From Bacteroidota bacterium (GTDB lineage: Bacteria; Bacteroidota; Bacteroidia; Chitinophagales; Saprospiraceae): a stretch of 46,723 bases of DNA. The stretch spans positions 1 to 46,723 of the forward strand of contig JAAEZH010000043.1 in the NCBI GenBank assembly GCA_018222965.1, written 5' to 3'. A program made the translations under genes and the position numbers. How positions within the stretch are numbered: position 1 is the stretch's first letter; each line of letters opens with the position of its first letter. Under the pieces are notes generated by a model. That model worked only from the letters and a program-made list of their open reading frames with translations, was not told the DNA's origin and did no database searches. Shown here piece by piece: positions 1-9,496 of this stretch.

Positions 1-59
1 AACGGAACCAACGGAACCAACGGAACCAACGGAACCAACGGAACCAACGGAACCAACGG
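1..59. repeat. 9-bp tandem repeat (AACGGAACC)
   Basis: Six perfect copies of AACGGAACC plus a partial one fill the window edge, so the array may continue to the left. Read on the other strand the unit is GTTGGTTCC, the same family as the GTTGATTCC array near 3007 and the GTTCATTCC array near 17887. It abuts the 3' end of uvrA. Nothing suggests coding use. Confidence 0.9.
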
Positions 60-64
60 TTACA

Positions 65-2920
65 CTAAGAACCCAACTTCTCCTTTAAATACTTCGCAGT
101 ATAGGATTTCTTCTCTTTCGCCAATCCTTCGGGAGTGCCCTGAAAGAGGAGATTACCGCCATTTTTACCGCCTTCCGGACCGAGATCGATTACCCAGTCG
201 GCTGATTTGATGACTTCCATATTGTGCTCTACAATGAGAACAGAATGGCCATTCTCTACGAGCGCATTTAAGGCATCCAGCAATTTGCGAATGTCGTGAA
301 AATGAAGACCGGTAGTTGGCTCATCGAAGATAAAGAGGATGTGTTCATTGGGTTTTTCCCGGGTGAGGAAGGATGCGAGTTTTACCCGCTGAGCTTCTCC
401 ACCGGAAAGCGTGCTGGAAGATTGTCCCAGTTTTACATAACCCAGACCGACATCAAATAGCGGTTTAATTTTGCTGTAGATGTCTTTTTCGTCCTCAAAG
501 AAATCGAGAGCTTCCTCGACGCTCATATTGAGAATGTCAAAGATGTTTTTATCCTTGTATTGAACGTCCAGTACTTCCTGTTTAAAGCGGCGCCCCCGAC
601 ATGTTTCGCATTCAAGGCGCACATCGGCCAGGAACTGCATTTCAATAACCTGTTCTCCTTCTCCTTTACAGGTGTCGCAGCGACCGCCATCCACATTAAA
701 AGAAAAATGTTTGGGCTTGAATCCGCGGATGCGGGAGAGTTGTTGTTCTGACATCAACTTCCGCAAGGCATCGTAAGCTTTTACATAAGTTACCGGATTG
801 GAACGGGAAGATTTTCCAATCGGATTTTGATTGACCATCTCAACCTGGGTAATCTTGTTGACTGCACCTCCAATAGCCTGGTGCGTGCCGGGACCCTTCG
901 CGTAAGCTTCTCCCAAATGCTTTTTTATGGCCGGGTATAAAATCTGTTTTACCAGCGTGGTTTTTCCGGAACCGGAGACTCCGGTAACAACGGTCATACA
1001 ATGCAAAGGAATCTTCGCATCGACATCCTTTAGGTTGTGTTGGCGGGCCTTAATAATTTCGATAAAATCGCGGGCATTGCGTCTTCTTTCCGGAAGAGGC
1101 ACTTCCATTTTACCGGTTAGATATTGGGTAGTCAGACTGTCGGAAGCTTCTTTGTAAATATCCTCAAAGGCACCGGCAAAGATCACTTCACCGCCATGAA
1201 TTCCGGCTCCCGGACCAATATCTACCAAATAATCGGCCGACCGAATTACATCTTCTTCGTGTTCTACAACTATTACTGTGTTGCCGAGATCGCGGAGATT
1301 CTTCAAAACCGAAACCAGGCGATTGGTATCTCTTGGATGTAGTCCAATACTCGGTTCATCCAGGATATACATGGAGCTGGTGAGGTTGCTTCCAAGAGTA
1401 CGAGTGAGGTTGATCCGTTGTGTTTCCCCGCCACTAAGTGTGTTGGAAAGGCGGTTTAGGGTTAGGTAGCCCAGGCCGACATCCAGCATGAAATCAAGGC
1501 GGTTGTTGATTTCCAGCAACAATCGCTTGGATACCTTTTGATCAAATTCAGATAATTCGATCTCTTCAAACCACTGGCGAAGCTCATCAATCGGAATTTC
1601 TACCAGTTCCGGAATGTCTTTCCCGGCGACCTTTACATAGGTAGCTTCTTGCCGTAGTCGTCCGCCATCGCAAGTATGACATCGGGTTTTGCCCCGATAA
1701 CGGGCGAGCATGACCCGGTTTTGTATCTTGTAAGTTTTGCTTTCCAACTCAGTAAAGAAGGCGTTTATTCCTTTGAAAGCTTTGTTGCCGGTCCATAGCA
1801 GTTTTTGCTCGGCCCGAGTCAAATCCTGATACGCTTTGTGTACCGGAAAATCGAAAGTATGGGCAACTTCCAGAAACTTATTTAGCCATTTGCCCAGTTT
1901 CTCTCCACGCCAACAGGCAATGGCTCCTTCGTAAACGGATTTTGATTTATCGGGAATGACTTTATCCTCATCGATGCCCATGATTTGACCGAAGCCTTCA
2001 CAAGCCGGACAGGCACCATAGGGGTTGTTGAAGTTGAATAGCTGAGGGGTGGGTTCCAGAAATGTCAGTCCGTCGAGCTCAAAGCGATTATTGAACCTTT
2101 CGGTTTCTCCCTCGAGAATCTCGACGATGCATTCTCCTTCACTTTCGTAGAATGCGGTTTGCACCGAATCGGCAATTCTGTTGATGTTTTCCTCATCATC
2201 CGATTTGATAACGAAGCGGTCGATTAAAATACGGAGCTCCAGATCCTGAGCATCCTCCAAATTCAGCGAAAGCTTAAAAGGCGGCTTTTTGGCATCCAGG
2301 ATTTCCTCAATGCGCTGCATTTCTCCTTTGTAAACCAAACGCGTATAGCCCTTTTGCAGGAGCAGTTGCAATTCCTGCTTCAGCTTGCGGTCTTTGTATT
2401 TTTTCTGAAGCGGGATATAAAGCACCACTTTGGTACCGTCCTTATGTTTATTGATAAAGTCGGTCACATCAGATACCTGATGGCGGCGCACCAATTCTCC
2501 GGAAACAGGGGAGTAGGTTTTCCCAATTCGGGCAAACAACAACCGAAAGTAATCATAGATCTCCGTGAGGGTCCCTACGGTAGAGCGCGCATTGGATGTA
2601 CTCACCTTTTGCTCAATCGCAATCGCCGGACAAATTCCTTTGATGAAATCTACTTCCGGCTTTTTCATCCGGCCCAAAAACTGACGGGCGTAGGAAGAAA
2701 GGCTCTCTACGTATCGGCGCTGGCCTTCCGCATAAAGCGTATCCATGGTGATCGAAGACTTACCCGATCCCGAAAGACCGGTAACCACGATCAATTGATT
2801 TTTCGGGAGCATGAGTTCAACATTCTTCAGGTTGTTCCCTTTCGCTCCTTTTATGTGGATAATATCCTTCGGGTGGTCGAGTTTTTCCAGCGTTGTGATT
2901 TCTTCAGACTGCTTCTTCAT
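65..2920 (-). CDS. uvrA: UvrABC excinuclease subunit A
   Basis: Damage-recognition ATPase of nucleotide excision repair; it acts as a dimer with UvrB in the cytoplasm. The protein is 951 residues, normal for UvrA. Visible are a first Walker A (GLSGSGKSS, about residues 48-56), a zinc-binding CPAC pair in the insertion region and a CHTCDGGR motif, an ABC signature LSGGETQR, a second Walker A (GVSGSGKTT), the C-terminal zinc module CDTC...CETC, and a second signature LSGGEAQR. The frame is open upstream to a TTG at 2947, but the ATG at 2920 (MKKQSEE) gives a normal N-terminus and I prefer it. It stands alone, with repeat arrays on both sides. The call is secure. Confidence 0.97.
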   Translation of the reverse strand: MKKQSEEITTLEKLDHPKDIIHIKGAKGNNLKNVELMLPKNQLIVVTGLSGSGKSSITMDTLYAEGQRRYVESLSSYARQFLGRMKKPEVDFIKGICPAIAIEQKVSTSNARSTVGTLTEIYDYFRLLFARIGKTYSPVSGELVRRHQVSDVTDFINKHKDGTKVVLYIPLQKKYKDRKLKQELQLLLQKGYTRLVYKGEMQRIEEILDAKKPPFKLSLNLEDAQDLELRILIDRFVIKSDDEENINRIADSVQTAFYESEGECIVEILEGETERFNNRFELDGLTFLEPTPQLFNFNNPYGACPACEGFGQIMGIDEDKVIPDKSKSVYEGAIACWRGEKLGKWLNKFLEVAHTFDFPVHKAYQDLTRAEQKLLWTGNKAFKGINAFFTELESKTYKIQNRVMLARYRGKTRCHTCDGGRLRQEATYVKVAGKDIPELVEIPIDELRQWFEEIELSEFDQKVSKRLLLEINNRLDFMLDVGLGYLTLNRLSNTLSGGETQRINLTRTLGSNLTSSMYILDEPSIGLHPRDTNRLVSVLKNLRDLGNTVIVVEHEEDVIRSADYLVDIGPGAGIHGGEVIFAGAFEDIYKEASDSLTTQYLTGKMEVPLPERRRNARDFIEIIKARQHNLKDVDAKIPLHCMTVVTGVSGSGKTTLVKQILYPAIKKHLGEAYAKGPGTHQAIGGAVNKITQVEMVNQNPIGKSSRSNPVTYVKAYDALRKLMSEQQLSRIRGFKPKHFSFNVDGGRCDTCKGEGEQVIEMQFLADVRLECETCRGRRFKQEVLDVQYKDKNIFDILNMSVEEALDFFEDEKDIYSKIKPLFDVGLGYVKLGQSSSTLSGGEAQRVKLASFLTREKPNEHILFIFDEPTTGLHFHDIRKLLDALNALVENGHSVLIVEHNMEVIKSADWVIDLGPEGGKNGGNLLFQGTPEGLAKEKKSYTAKYLKEKLGS

Positions 2921-2992
2921 CGGTGAGAGTATTACCTCAGGTAACAAACCACAAACTTAGAAGTTTTTGAGGTAATAGTTTAATAGGTGTTG

Positions 2993-3345
2993 GAGTGAAA
3001 TGGTATTTCCGTTGATTCCGTTGATTCCGTTGATTCCGTTGATTCCGTTGGTCCCGTTGATTCCGTTGATTCTGTTTATCCCGTTGATTTCGTGGAACGT
3101 GGTACGTGGTACGTCCGACGTGGTACGAATACGGTATACTGGTGAAAAGTGAAATCGTTGATTCCGTTGGTCCCGTTGATTCCGTTGATCCTGTTTATCC
3201 CGTTGATTTCGTGGAACGTGGAACGTGGTACGTCCGACGTGGTACGAATACGGTATACTGGTGAAAAGTGAAATCGTTGATTCCGTAAAACGTATCAAAC
3301 GTATTAAACGCATAAAACACTTCAAACGCATAAAACGTCAAAAAA
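2993..3345. repeat. Modular intergenic repeat cluster between uvrA and fhs
   Basis: The gap between the divergent genes uvrA and fhs is almost wholly repetitive. In order: a GTTGATTCC 9-mer array (from about 3005), CGTGGAACGTGG/GGTACGT units, a GGTATACTGGTGAAAAGTGAAAT segment type, and finally runs of CGTATYAAA/CGCATAAAA units (3288-3345). An open frame here on the minus strand encodes only Asn-Gly-Ile/Thr repeats and is not a gene. The same modules in the same order return at 17886 and 39270. The fhs promoter must lie in or just after this block. Confidence 0.85.
3050..3287. repeat. 119-bp direct tandem duplication
   Basis: Two head-to-tail copies of about 119 bp (3050-3168 and 3169-3287) differ at only a few positions. 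Each copy carries one set of the 9-mer, GTGGAACGT and GTGAAAAGTGAAAT modules, so the block seems to have duplicated as a unit. Confidence 0.85.
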
Positions 3346-3413
3346 AGAATTCATCTTTAGATTACATACATCTTCATTATATTGGGGAGCCAAACCAACT
3401 AAAGCTATCCAAT

Positions 3414-5084
3414 ATGCCTACAGACCTCGATATTGCCAGCGGTATTAAACTTCGCCCGGTCGAAGAAATTGCTGAGCAACTCAACATCTCCTCTGATAAT
3501 CTGGAACTTTACGGAAAATACAAAGCCAAACTTCCGCTAAAGCTTATCGATCACGAGAAAATCAAAAACAATAACCTAATCCTCGTTTCTGCGATTTCTC
3601 CTACGCCTGCCGGCGAAGGAAAGACGACGATGTCGATCGGCCTGTCGCAGGGATTGAATCGGATCGGTAAGAAAACCTGTGTCGTACTGCGCGAGCCTTC
3701 CCTGGGACCAGTATTCGGAATCAAGGGCGGAGCTACCGGTGGTGGTTACTCGCAGGTGCTCCCGATGGAAGACATCAATCTCCATTTTACCGGTGACTTT
3801 TCAGCGGTGGAAAAAGCACATAATCTGCTTTCAGCGCTCATTGATAATAACCTGCAAAGCAAAACAAAGTCTCTGGGCATTGATCCCCGGACAGTATTGT
3901 GGAAACGGGTGATGGACATGAATGACCGCGCTTTGCGAAGTGTGATCGTTGGCCTCGGCGGCCGCGGAAACGGCGTACCTCGTGAAACGGGATTTGATAT
4001 TACGGCTGCTTCGGAGATCATGGCGATCCTTTGCCTGTCTGAAAACCGGCAGGACCTCAAGCGCCGGCTCGGAAACATATTTATAGGCTTTACCTACGAT
4101 CGCCGTCCGGTTTATGCCCGTGAGCTCAATGGTTCGGGTGCCATGGCTGCGCTTTTGAAAGATGCCATTAAGCCTAATCTTGTACAGACCCTGGAAGGCT
4201 ATCCGGCTATCATCCACGGCGGGCCATTTGCCAATATTGCACAGGGAACCAATACGGTTATCGCTACCCGTTTGGGGATGTCGGTATCCGATTATGTGGT
4301 TACCGAAGCAGGCTTTGGAGCCGACCTGGGAGCGGAGAAATTCCTGGACATCAAATGCGTAAGTGCCGGATTAAAACCGAAGGCGGTTGTATTGGTGGCT
4401 ACGGTTCGTGCGTTGAAATACCACGGCGGAGTTTCCCTCGATGATCTCAAGACGCCAAATGCGGAAGCTGTGCGTAAAGGGGGCGAAAACCTGAAAAAGC
4501 ACCTGGAAAATGTGCGCCAATTTGGAATTGAACCTGTGGTCGCGATCAACAGTTTTACCCAGGATACGGAGGAAGAGCACGATGCGATTCGGGCAGTGTG
4601 TGAAGAAATGGGCGTTGCTGCCATACATACAGATGTGTGGGGCGCCGGTGGAGCAGGAGCAGAAGATCTGGCTCGGAAAGTAGTTGAAGTGATTGAGTCC
4701 GGAAAAGCAGCCTTTAAGCCATTGTATGACTGGAAAAGTCCGGTGGAAGAGAAGATCCGCACCATTGCTACAAAGATTTATGGCGCAGATGGCGTAGAGT
4801 TTGCCGGAAAAGCGCGCATCGACTTGCGTCGAATAGACAAACTCGGCCTGAATGAACTGCCGGTTTGTATTGCCAAAACACAAAAATCCCTTTCGGATGA
4901 TCCTAAGTTGTTAGGCCGTCCGACCGGATTTACCATAACCGTGCGCGAGATAGAGATTGCGGCAGGAGCCGGCTTCCTGGTTCCAATTACCGGAAGCATC
5001 ATGCGGATGCCCGGTTTGCCATCTACACCATCTGCCGAATTGATCGATATAGACGAGGATGGAAAAATCACCGGATTATTTTAA
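3414..5084 (+). CDS. fhs: Formate-tetrahydrofolate ligase
   Basis: Joins formate to tetrahydrofolate with ATP, giving 10-formyl-THF for one-carbon metabolism. The frame is open from 3225, but that segment runs through the repeat cluster; the ATG at 3414 (MPTDLDIASG) gives 556 residues, the normal family length and N-terminus. Visible are the family P-loop segment PTPAGEGKTTMSIGLSQGL, the LREPSLGPVFGIKGGATGGG stretch, HGGPFANIAQG, and the C-terminal GFLVPITGSIMRMPGLP. The next gene starts 12 bp after the stop, so the two are probably co-transcribed. Confidence is high. Confidence 0.96.
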   Translation: MPTDLDIASGIKLRPVEEIAEQLNISSDNLELYGKYKAKLPLKLIDHEKIKNNNLILVSAISPTPAGEGKTTMSIGLSQGLNRIGKKTCVVLREPSLGPVFGIKGGATGGGYSQVLPMEDINLHFTGDFSAVEKAHNLLSALIDNNLQSKTKSLGIDPRTVLWKRVMDMNDRALRSVIVGLGGRGNGVPRETGFDITAASEIMAILCLSENRQDLKRRLGNIFIGFTYDRRPVYARELNGSGAMAALLKDAIKPNLVQTLEGYPAIIHGGPFANIAQGTNTVIATRLGMSVSDYVVTEAGFGADLGAEKFLDIKCVSAGLKPKAVVLVATVRALKYHGGVSLDDLKTPNAEAVRKGGENLKKHLENVRQFGIEPVVAINSFTQDTEEEHDAIRAVCEEMGVAAIHTDVWGAGGAGAEDLARKVVEVIESGKAAFKPLYDWKSPVEEKIRTIATKIYGADGVEFAGKARIDLRRIDKLGLNELPVCIAKTQKSLSDDPKLLGRPTGFTITVREIEIAAGAGFLVPITGSIMRMPGLPSTPSAELIDIDEDGKITGLF

Positions 5085-5096
5085 TTTGCCGGAACT

Positions 5097-6212
5097 ATGA
5101 TCAAGAGTGTATATGTGGCTGCTACGAGCCAACACGTAGGAAAAACAACCTGTACCCTCGGGCTGGTAGCAGCTTTGCGGCAGCACGGAGCCCGGGTCGG
5201 GTATTGTAAACCTGTTGGCCAGGAATTTATGGATCTGGGAGATTTGCGCGTGGATAAAGATGCCCTGCTTTTCTCCCGGGTCATGAACTTTGAACTGAGC
5301 TCTGAAATGCACAGTCCGGTCATCCTGGGACGTGGGGCCACTACCTCTTATCTCGACAATCCCTCCGATTTTGATTATCGCGAACGCATTCTTCGCGCTT
5401 CCAGTCACCTGCAAGCTGAAAATGAAGTTGTGATATATGAAGGGACCGGCCACCCCGGAGTAGGGAGTGTAGTCGATCTCTCCAATGCAGATGTGGCTCA
5501 TCTGGTAAACGCGGGTGTGGTGATTATCGTAGAAGGCGGCATCGGAAATACCATTGATCGATTGAGTCTTTGTTTGTCTAAGTTTCGGGAACGGGATGTT
5601 CCGGTCTTGGGGGTTATTATCAACAAAACCCTGCCGGAAAAGATTGAGAAAGTAGAGCATTATGTAGGGCGGAAACTGAGTCAGATGAATCTGGCATTAC
5701 TCGGTGTATTGCCCTATGATAAAAGTTTGTCCAATCCGATCATGGCAACCATACTGGAAGCAGTGCAGGGCAGGGTGCTGGCCAATGAAGATCGGCTGGA
5801 TAATCGGGTAGAAGACTTTATTTCCGGTTCTCTGATTGGCAAGGAAGAAATTTCCCAGAAACAAAACCTGCTTTTGGTCGTAAGCCACAAGCGACTTTCG
5901 GAAGCCATGGAAAAAGTTGAGGAAAGTATAGATATGAATACTGGAGAGTCTCCATTGTCGGGCATCATTGTAACCGGTGACGGACGACATATCATGCCGG
6001 TGGAACACAGCAAAATTTTTGATGATTACATTGAGCGCTATCGCATTCCGGTGCTGACCACCCCCTTAGATACATTGGGTTCGGTGGTGAAAATTAGCCG
6101 CATTGAGGTTAAAATCAATACCCGTACCCCCTGGAAAGCAGTCCGGGCAATCGAGTTGATTAAAAAGCACGTAAACCTGAATGCCATTCTGGAAAGTTCT
6201 CTTTTACCCTAA
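5097..6212 (+). CDS. BioD-like P-loop / DRTGG-domain protein
   Basis: 371 residues. The N-terminal half is a dethiobiotin-synthetase-like P-loop ATPase fold (P-loop TSQHVGKTT at about residues 10-18, then CKPVGQ and the EGTGHPGVGSVVDLSNADVA segment). The C-terminal half looks like a DRTGG domain (GIIVTGDGRHIMPVEHSK region). The pair matches the regulatory N-terminal part of long bacterial phosphotransacetylases, but the catalytic acetyltransferase domain is absent. It follows fhs by 12 bp. The link to formate, acetyl-phosphate or one-carbon metabolism is an inference from position; true biotin synthesis is unlikely because of the DRTGG half and the lack of bio neighbours. Confidence 0.75.
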   Translation: MIKSVYVAATSQHVGKTTCTLGLVAALRQHGARVGYCKPVGQEFMDLGDLRVDKDALLFSRVMNFELSSEMHSPVILGRGATTSYLDNPSDFDYRERILRASSHLQAENEVVIYEGTGHPGVGSVVDLSNADVAHLVNAGVVIIVEGGIGNTIDRLSLCLSKFRERDVPVLGVIINKTLPEKIEKVEHYVGRKLSQMNLALLGVLPYDKSLSNPIMATILEAVQGRVLANEDRLDNRVEDFISGSLIGKEEISQKQNLLLVVSHKRLSEAMEKVEESIDMNTGESPLSGIIVTGDGRHIMPVEHSKIFDDYIERYRIPVLTTPLDTLGSVVKISRIEVKINTRTPWKAVRAIELIKKHVNLNAILESSLLP

Positions 6213-6324
6213 GCAACCGACCTGCTTTGCCTGTTGGAGACAGCAAAAGCAAAAAAAACTTCCTAACTTGCAGCATATTCCAGCCTGAATACGTTTTCAG
6301 AGAAATAATTATTCCGGATAAGCC

Positions 6325-7041
6325 ATGAAGAACAAGTGGCAAAAGTGTTGTACTGAATTACTGGATCTGGTGGAAGCCAGCATACAGGAGAAACTCGGTG
6401 GGTATGATTATGCCAAGCTGGAGTCTCTGATGTATTTCCTGTATACACATACGCACTCGCTTGAAGCTTCCCGTAATCCGGTGGAAGATGATCGGTCCCG
6501 TTGTGAAGCGAAGTTGTTGGAATTGCCGGTAGAGATTCGCCGTAAGGTGTTGATTCAAGCCGCTCAGGATCTTCAAATGCTTTTCCCCGATCGCTGTGAA
6601 AGACTAATCGATTGTCTGACACCCATCCAACCTGCCCGGACTAAAAAGAATACAGACAAGCTCAATAAGTACCTGCGTCATATCGATGCAGCCATCCATG
6701 CCGGACGCTATACGCTGGCTATAAAATTGTCCAATCGTTGTCTGAAGGAATATTATAGGGCCTATCTCAAAACGACGCTCCATCGTTGGGAAAGCCACAC
6801 CGAAAATGTACAGTGGATGTCGATCAGTGTGGTACGCTATATGATCAATTATTTCCGGAAACACTCCATCCCGTATTCTGAGCGCCGCCTCCTTTTGATG
6901 ACCACGGTATCGAATGTATTGCACACCGCCATGTCCCGCCTGAAAACAACTTCCGGCCGATATGCCATTGATAAGGCTATCGCTGTCTATGCCCGCAACA
7001 ACATGAAGCGGATCGCGAAGTTTTTGTCGAAGTATTTCTAA
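6325..7041 (+). CDS. Conserved-type hypothetical helical protein
   Basis: 238 residues, not recognised. The ATG at 6325 is the first start. There is no signal peptide or membrane segment. The protein is predicted by eye to be mostly helical and very basic in its C-terminal half (repeated Arg/Lys, YFRKHSIPYSERR, NNMKRIAKFLSKYF). The stretch LNKYLRHIDAAIHAGRYTLAIKLSNRCLKEYYRAYLK resembles the helical pair of TPR-like or Abi C-terminal-like domains; this is only a resemblance. It lies 112 bp after the previous gene and converges on ilvA. Confidence 0.6.
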   Translation: MKNKWQKCCTELLDLVEASIQEKLGGYDYAKLESLMYFLYTHTHSLEASRNPVEDDRSRCEAKLLELPVEIRRKVLIQAAQDLQMLFPDRCERLIDCLTPIQPARTKKNTDKLNKYLRHIDAAIHAGRYTLAIKLSNRCLKEYYRAYLKTTLHRWESHTENVQWMSISVVRYMINYFRKHSIPYSERRLLLMTTVSNVLHTAMSRLKTTSGRYAIDKAIAVYARNNMKRIAKFLSKYF

Positions 7042-7042
7042 C

Positions 7043-7060
7043 GTTTAATACGTATTAAAC
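7043..7060. repeat. 18-bp perfect palindrome between convergent genes
   Basis: GTTTAATACGTATTAAAC is a perfect inverted repeat just after the stop at 7041; it overlaps the ilvA stop codon (7055-7057). It shares the CGTATTAAAC word with the repeat tail near 3300. It could act as a weak bidirectional terminator, though it lacks a T-run. Confidence 0.5.
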
Positions 7061-8329
7061 AAGCAACTCAAACAACGTACTGTTATTATTGATTTCCTGA
7101 TAATTGATGCCATACTGATCCATACGGCGGATGAGTTCTTCGTAATGAGCTTTTTGGGATAATTCAACCCCTACCACAGCCGGCCCGGCTTGCCGATTTA
7201 TTTTCTTGGTGTATTCAAAATGGGTGATGTCATCCTCGGGGCCGAGTATTTGATTGACAAACTCGCGCAATGCCCCAGCACGTTGCGGGAAACGGATGAT
7301 GAAGTAGTGTTTCAGTCCTTCGTAAAGCAGGGAGCGCTCCCGGATTTCTTCGGTGCGAGAAATGTCGTGATTGCCGCCACTAATGACGCAAACGACTTTC
7401 TTTCCTTTAATTTTTGCCCTTAATTGATCCAATGCAGCTACCGAAAGCGCACCGGCAGGCTCGACAATCAGCCCATCTTCGTTGTGTAGTTTGAGGATGG
7501 TAGAACATACCTTTCCCTCGGGAACCAGCAGGACGCTTTCCAATACCTCCTGACAAAGCGGAAAGGTGTTTTGGCCAACCTGCTGAACAGCTGCGCCGTC
7601 TACAAATGTCTCGATCTGATCCAGCTTGCAGAGTTGCTTTCGCCGAAAGGCTTCAAACATGGCAGGCGCACCAGCAGGCTCCACCCCAAAGATTTCACAG
7701 TTTGGATACTGACTTTTTAAATAACTGCCCGATCCCGCTGCCAGACCACCGCCGCCAATGGGTAGTAAAATGACTTCAGGGGCGGATTCCATTTGTTGGG
7801 AAATTTCTCGTCCGACGGTTCCCTGCCCGATGATAACTTCGAGATCATTATAGGGGTGGATGAAGGCAGATTGGGTGCGTCGTGCATCCTCGGCCGCCAG
7901 GCGACTGGAAGCATCGAAAGTATCTCCACTCAATATGACTTCCACAAAATTGCCGCCAAAGCTTCTGACTTTTCCGACCTTTTGATCAGGGGTAGTAACG
8001 GGCATGTAAATACGCCCCTTCGTTTTTAGCGATGCACAAGCCAGTGCCACTCCCTGGGCATGATTCCCGGCACTGGCACAGACTACGCCTTTTTCCAGTT
8101 GATCTTCCGACAGGCTGGCCATGCGATTGTATGCACCACGAATCTTGTAGGAACGCACAACCTGCAGGTCTTCTCGCTTGAAATAAATTTCGGCCTGATA
8201 CATTTCAGACAAGCGTGCCTGATATTGTAAAGGCGTTTGAAGGGCAACCTTTCTAACCCGCTCGCTGGCCTGATCAACCAGCGCTGCTATTTTTTTTGTG
8301 CTAAATGTTGCTGTTGCCGCTGTGTTCAT
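7055..8329 (-). CDS. ilvA: Threonine ammonia-lyase (threonine dehydratase)
   Basis: PLP enzyme converting threonine to 2-oxobutyrate, the first step to isoleucine. 424 residues. The PLP lysine is in SYKIRGAYN (about K62), the phosphate-binding loop is PIGGGGLAAG, and the asparagine of the SAGNHAQGVA motif is present. One ACT-like segment (YFIIRFPQRAGALREFVNQIL) lies at the C-terminus, so feedback control by isoleucine is likely from family knowledge. It is last in the ilv operon, 58 bp after ilvC. Confidence 0.94.
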   Translation of the reverse strand: MNTAATATFSTKKIAALVDQASERVRKVALQTPLQYQARLSEMYQAEIYFKREDLQVVRSYKIRGAYNRMASLSEDQLEKGVVCASAGNHAQGVALACASLKTKGRIYMPVTTPDQKVGKVRSFGGNFVEVILSGDTFDASSRLAAEDARRTQSAFIHPYNDLEVIIGQGTVGREISQQMESAPEVILLPIGGGGLAAGSGSYLKSQYPNCEIFGVEPAGAPAMFEAFRRKQLCKLDQIETFVDGAAVQQVGQNTFPLCQEVLESVLLVPEGKVCSTILKLHNEDGLIVEPAGALSVAALDQLRAKIKGKKVVCVISGGNHDISRTEEIRERSLLYEGLKHYFIIRFPQRAGALREFVNQILGPEDDITHFEYTKKINRQAGPAVVGVELSQKAHYEELIRRMDQYGINYQEINNNSTLFELLV

Positions 8330-8387
8330 GGGGATTAATTGAAGAATGGCATCGACTCCCGGGAGAGCCGATGCCGACTGACAAAGT

Positions 8388-9452
8388 CTATACGGTTACT
8401 TTCTTTTCCTCTCTTTCCGGACGAAGACTTCTTACAGTCTTTCCGGCCTTCCACATTTCAGACTCGCGGATCTCGGTGAGTTCTTCCTCGAGTTTCTCGC
8501 GGTAGTCCGGCTGGCTGTTGGAGTCGATGGAGCGCTGGGCTTCTTCTCCGCTTGCCACGCTTTGGTAGAGGTCTTTGAATACCGGTTTGACGGCATCCCG
8601 GAATTTGTTTTTCCAGTCCAATGCGCCCCGTTGAGCGGTGGTAGAACAGTTGGCATACATCCAGTCCATACCGTTTTCAGCTACCAGCGGCATCAGGCTT
8701 TGCGTCAGTTCCTCAACCGTCTCGTTGAATGCTTCACTGGGTGAATGGCCGTGCTCGCGCAGGATGTTGTATTGTGCTTCGAAAATACCGGCAATGGCTC
8801 CCATCAGGGTTCCGCGTTCTCCGGTAAGATCGCTGAAAACTTCTTTCTTGAAGGTCGTTTCAAAGAGGTATCCGGAGCCCACGCCGATGCCATAAGCAAC
8901 TGCGCGATCTTTGGCATTACCGGTTGCATCCTGATAAACAGCGTAGCTGGAGTTGAGTCCGCGGCCGGCTAGGAACATGCGTCGCAGGCTGGTTCCGGAT
9001 CCCTTCGGTGCCACGAGGAATACATCCAGATCAGCGGGTGGAATGATATTGGTGCGGTCGCTGTAGGTTACGCCAAATCCGTGGGAGAAAGCCAGTGCTT
9101 TTCCGGCAGTGAGGAGTGGCTTTACAGTTGGCCAGAGTGCGATCTGTGCCGCATCCGAAAGCAGGTATTGGATGATGGTGCCTTTTTTACAGGCTGTTTC
9201 GATGTCAAAGAGGTTTTCCCCCGGTACCCAGCCGTCTTCAATGGCTTTGTCCCAGGAACCGGTTCCCTGCCGTTGTCCAATAATGACGTTGAATCCGTTG
9301 TCGCGGAGGTTTAGCCCCTGACCGGGACCCTGTACGCCATAGCCTATCACCGCAATAGTTTCGTCTTTGAGCGTTTCCCGTGCTTTTTCGAGTGGAAATT
9401 CTTCCCGCAGGATTACTTCTTCTTCTACCCCGCCAAAATTTAAAAGTGCCAT
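8388..9452 (-). CDS. ilvC: Ketol-acid reductoisomerase
   Basis: NADPH-dependent isomeroreductase of valine and isoleucine synthesis. 354 residues. The N-terminal Rossmann motif reads IAVIGYGVQGPGQGLNLRD, with GVQGPGQ where many KARIs have GSQGHA; I regard this as a Bacteroidota-type variant, not damage. The metal-site helix GERGTLMGAIAGIFEAQYNILREHGHSPSEAFNETVEE, with its conserved acidic residues, is intact. ATG start at 9452; 44 bp after ilvN in the operon. Confidence 0.95.
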   Translation of the reverse strand: MALLNFGGVEEEVILREEFPLEKARETLKDETIAVIGYGVQGPGQGLNLRDNGFNVIIGQRQGTGSWDKAIEDGWVPGENLFDIETACKKGTIIQYLLSDAAQIALWPTVKPLLTAGKALAFSHGFGVTYSDRTNIIPPADLDVFLVAPKGSGTSLRRMFLAGRGLNSSYAVYQDATGNAKDRAVAYGIGVGSGYLFETTFKKEVFSDLTGERGTLMGAIAGIFEAQYNILREHGHSPSEAFNETVEELTQSLMPLVAENGMDWMYANCSTTAQRGALDWKNKFRDAVKPVFKDLYQSVASGEEAQRSIDSNSQPDYREKLEEELTEIRESEMWKAGKTVRSLRPEREEKKVTV

Positions 9453-9496
9453 GTTGAATTGTTTTTTGCCTTAGTGTCTTAGCCAGACAAGTTCAG

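Noticed and set aside
1-59. 9-bp tandem array as a CRISPR or telomere-like element
   Set aside because: Units are contiguous with no spacers, too short, and no cas gene is present.
2957-3331. Minus-strand 124-codon frame of Asn-Gly-Ile/Thr repeats
   Set aside because: It is only the translation of the 9-bp tandem repeats and of the 119-bp duplication; no start context or domain.
5097-6212. Dethiobiotin synthetase (bioD)
   Set aside because: Twice too long, carries a DRTGG-like half, and there are no other biotin genes nearby.
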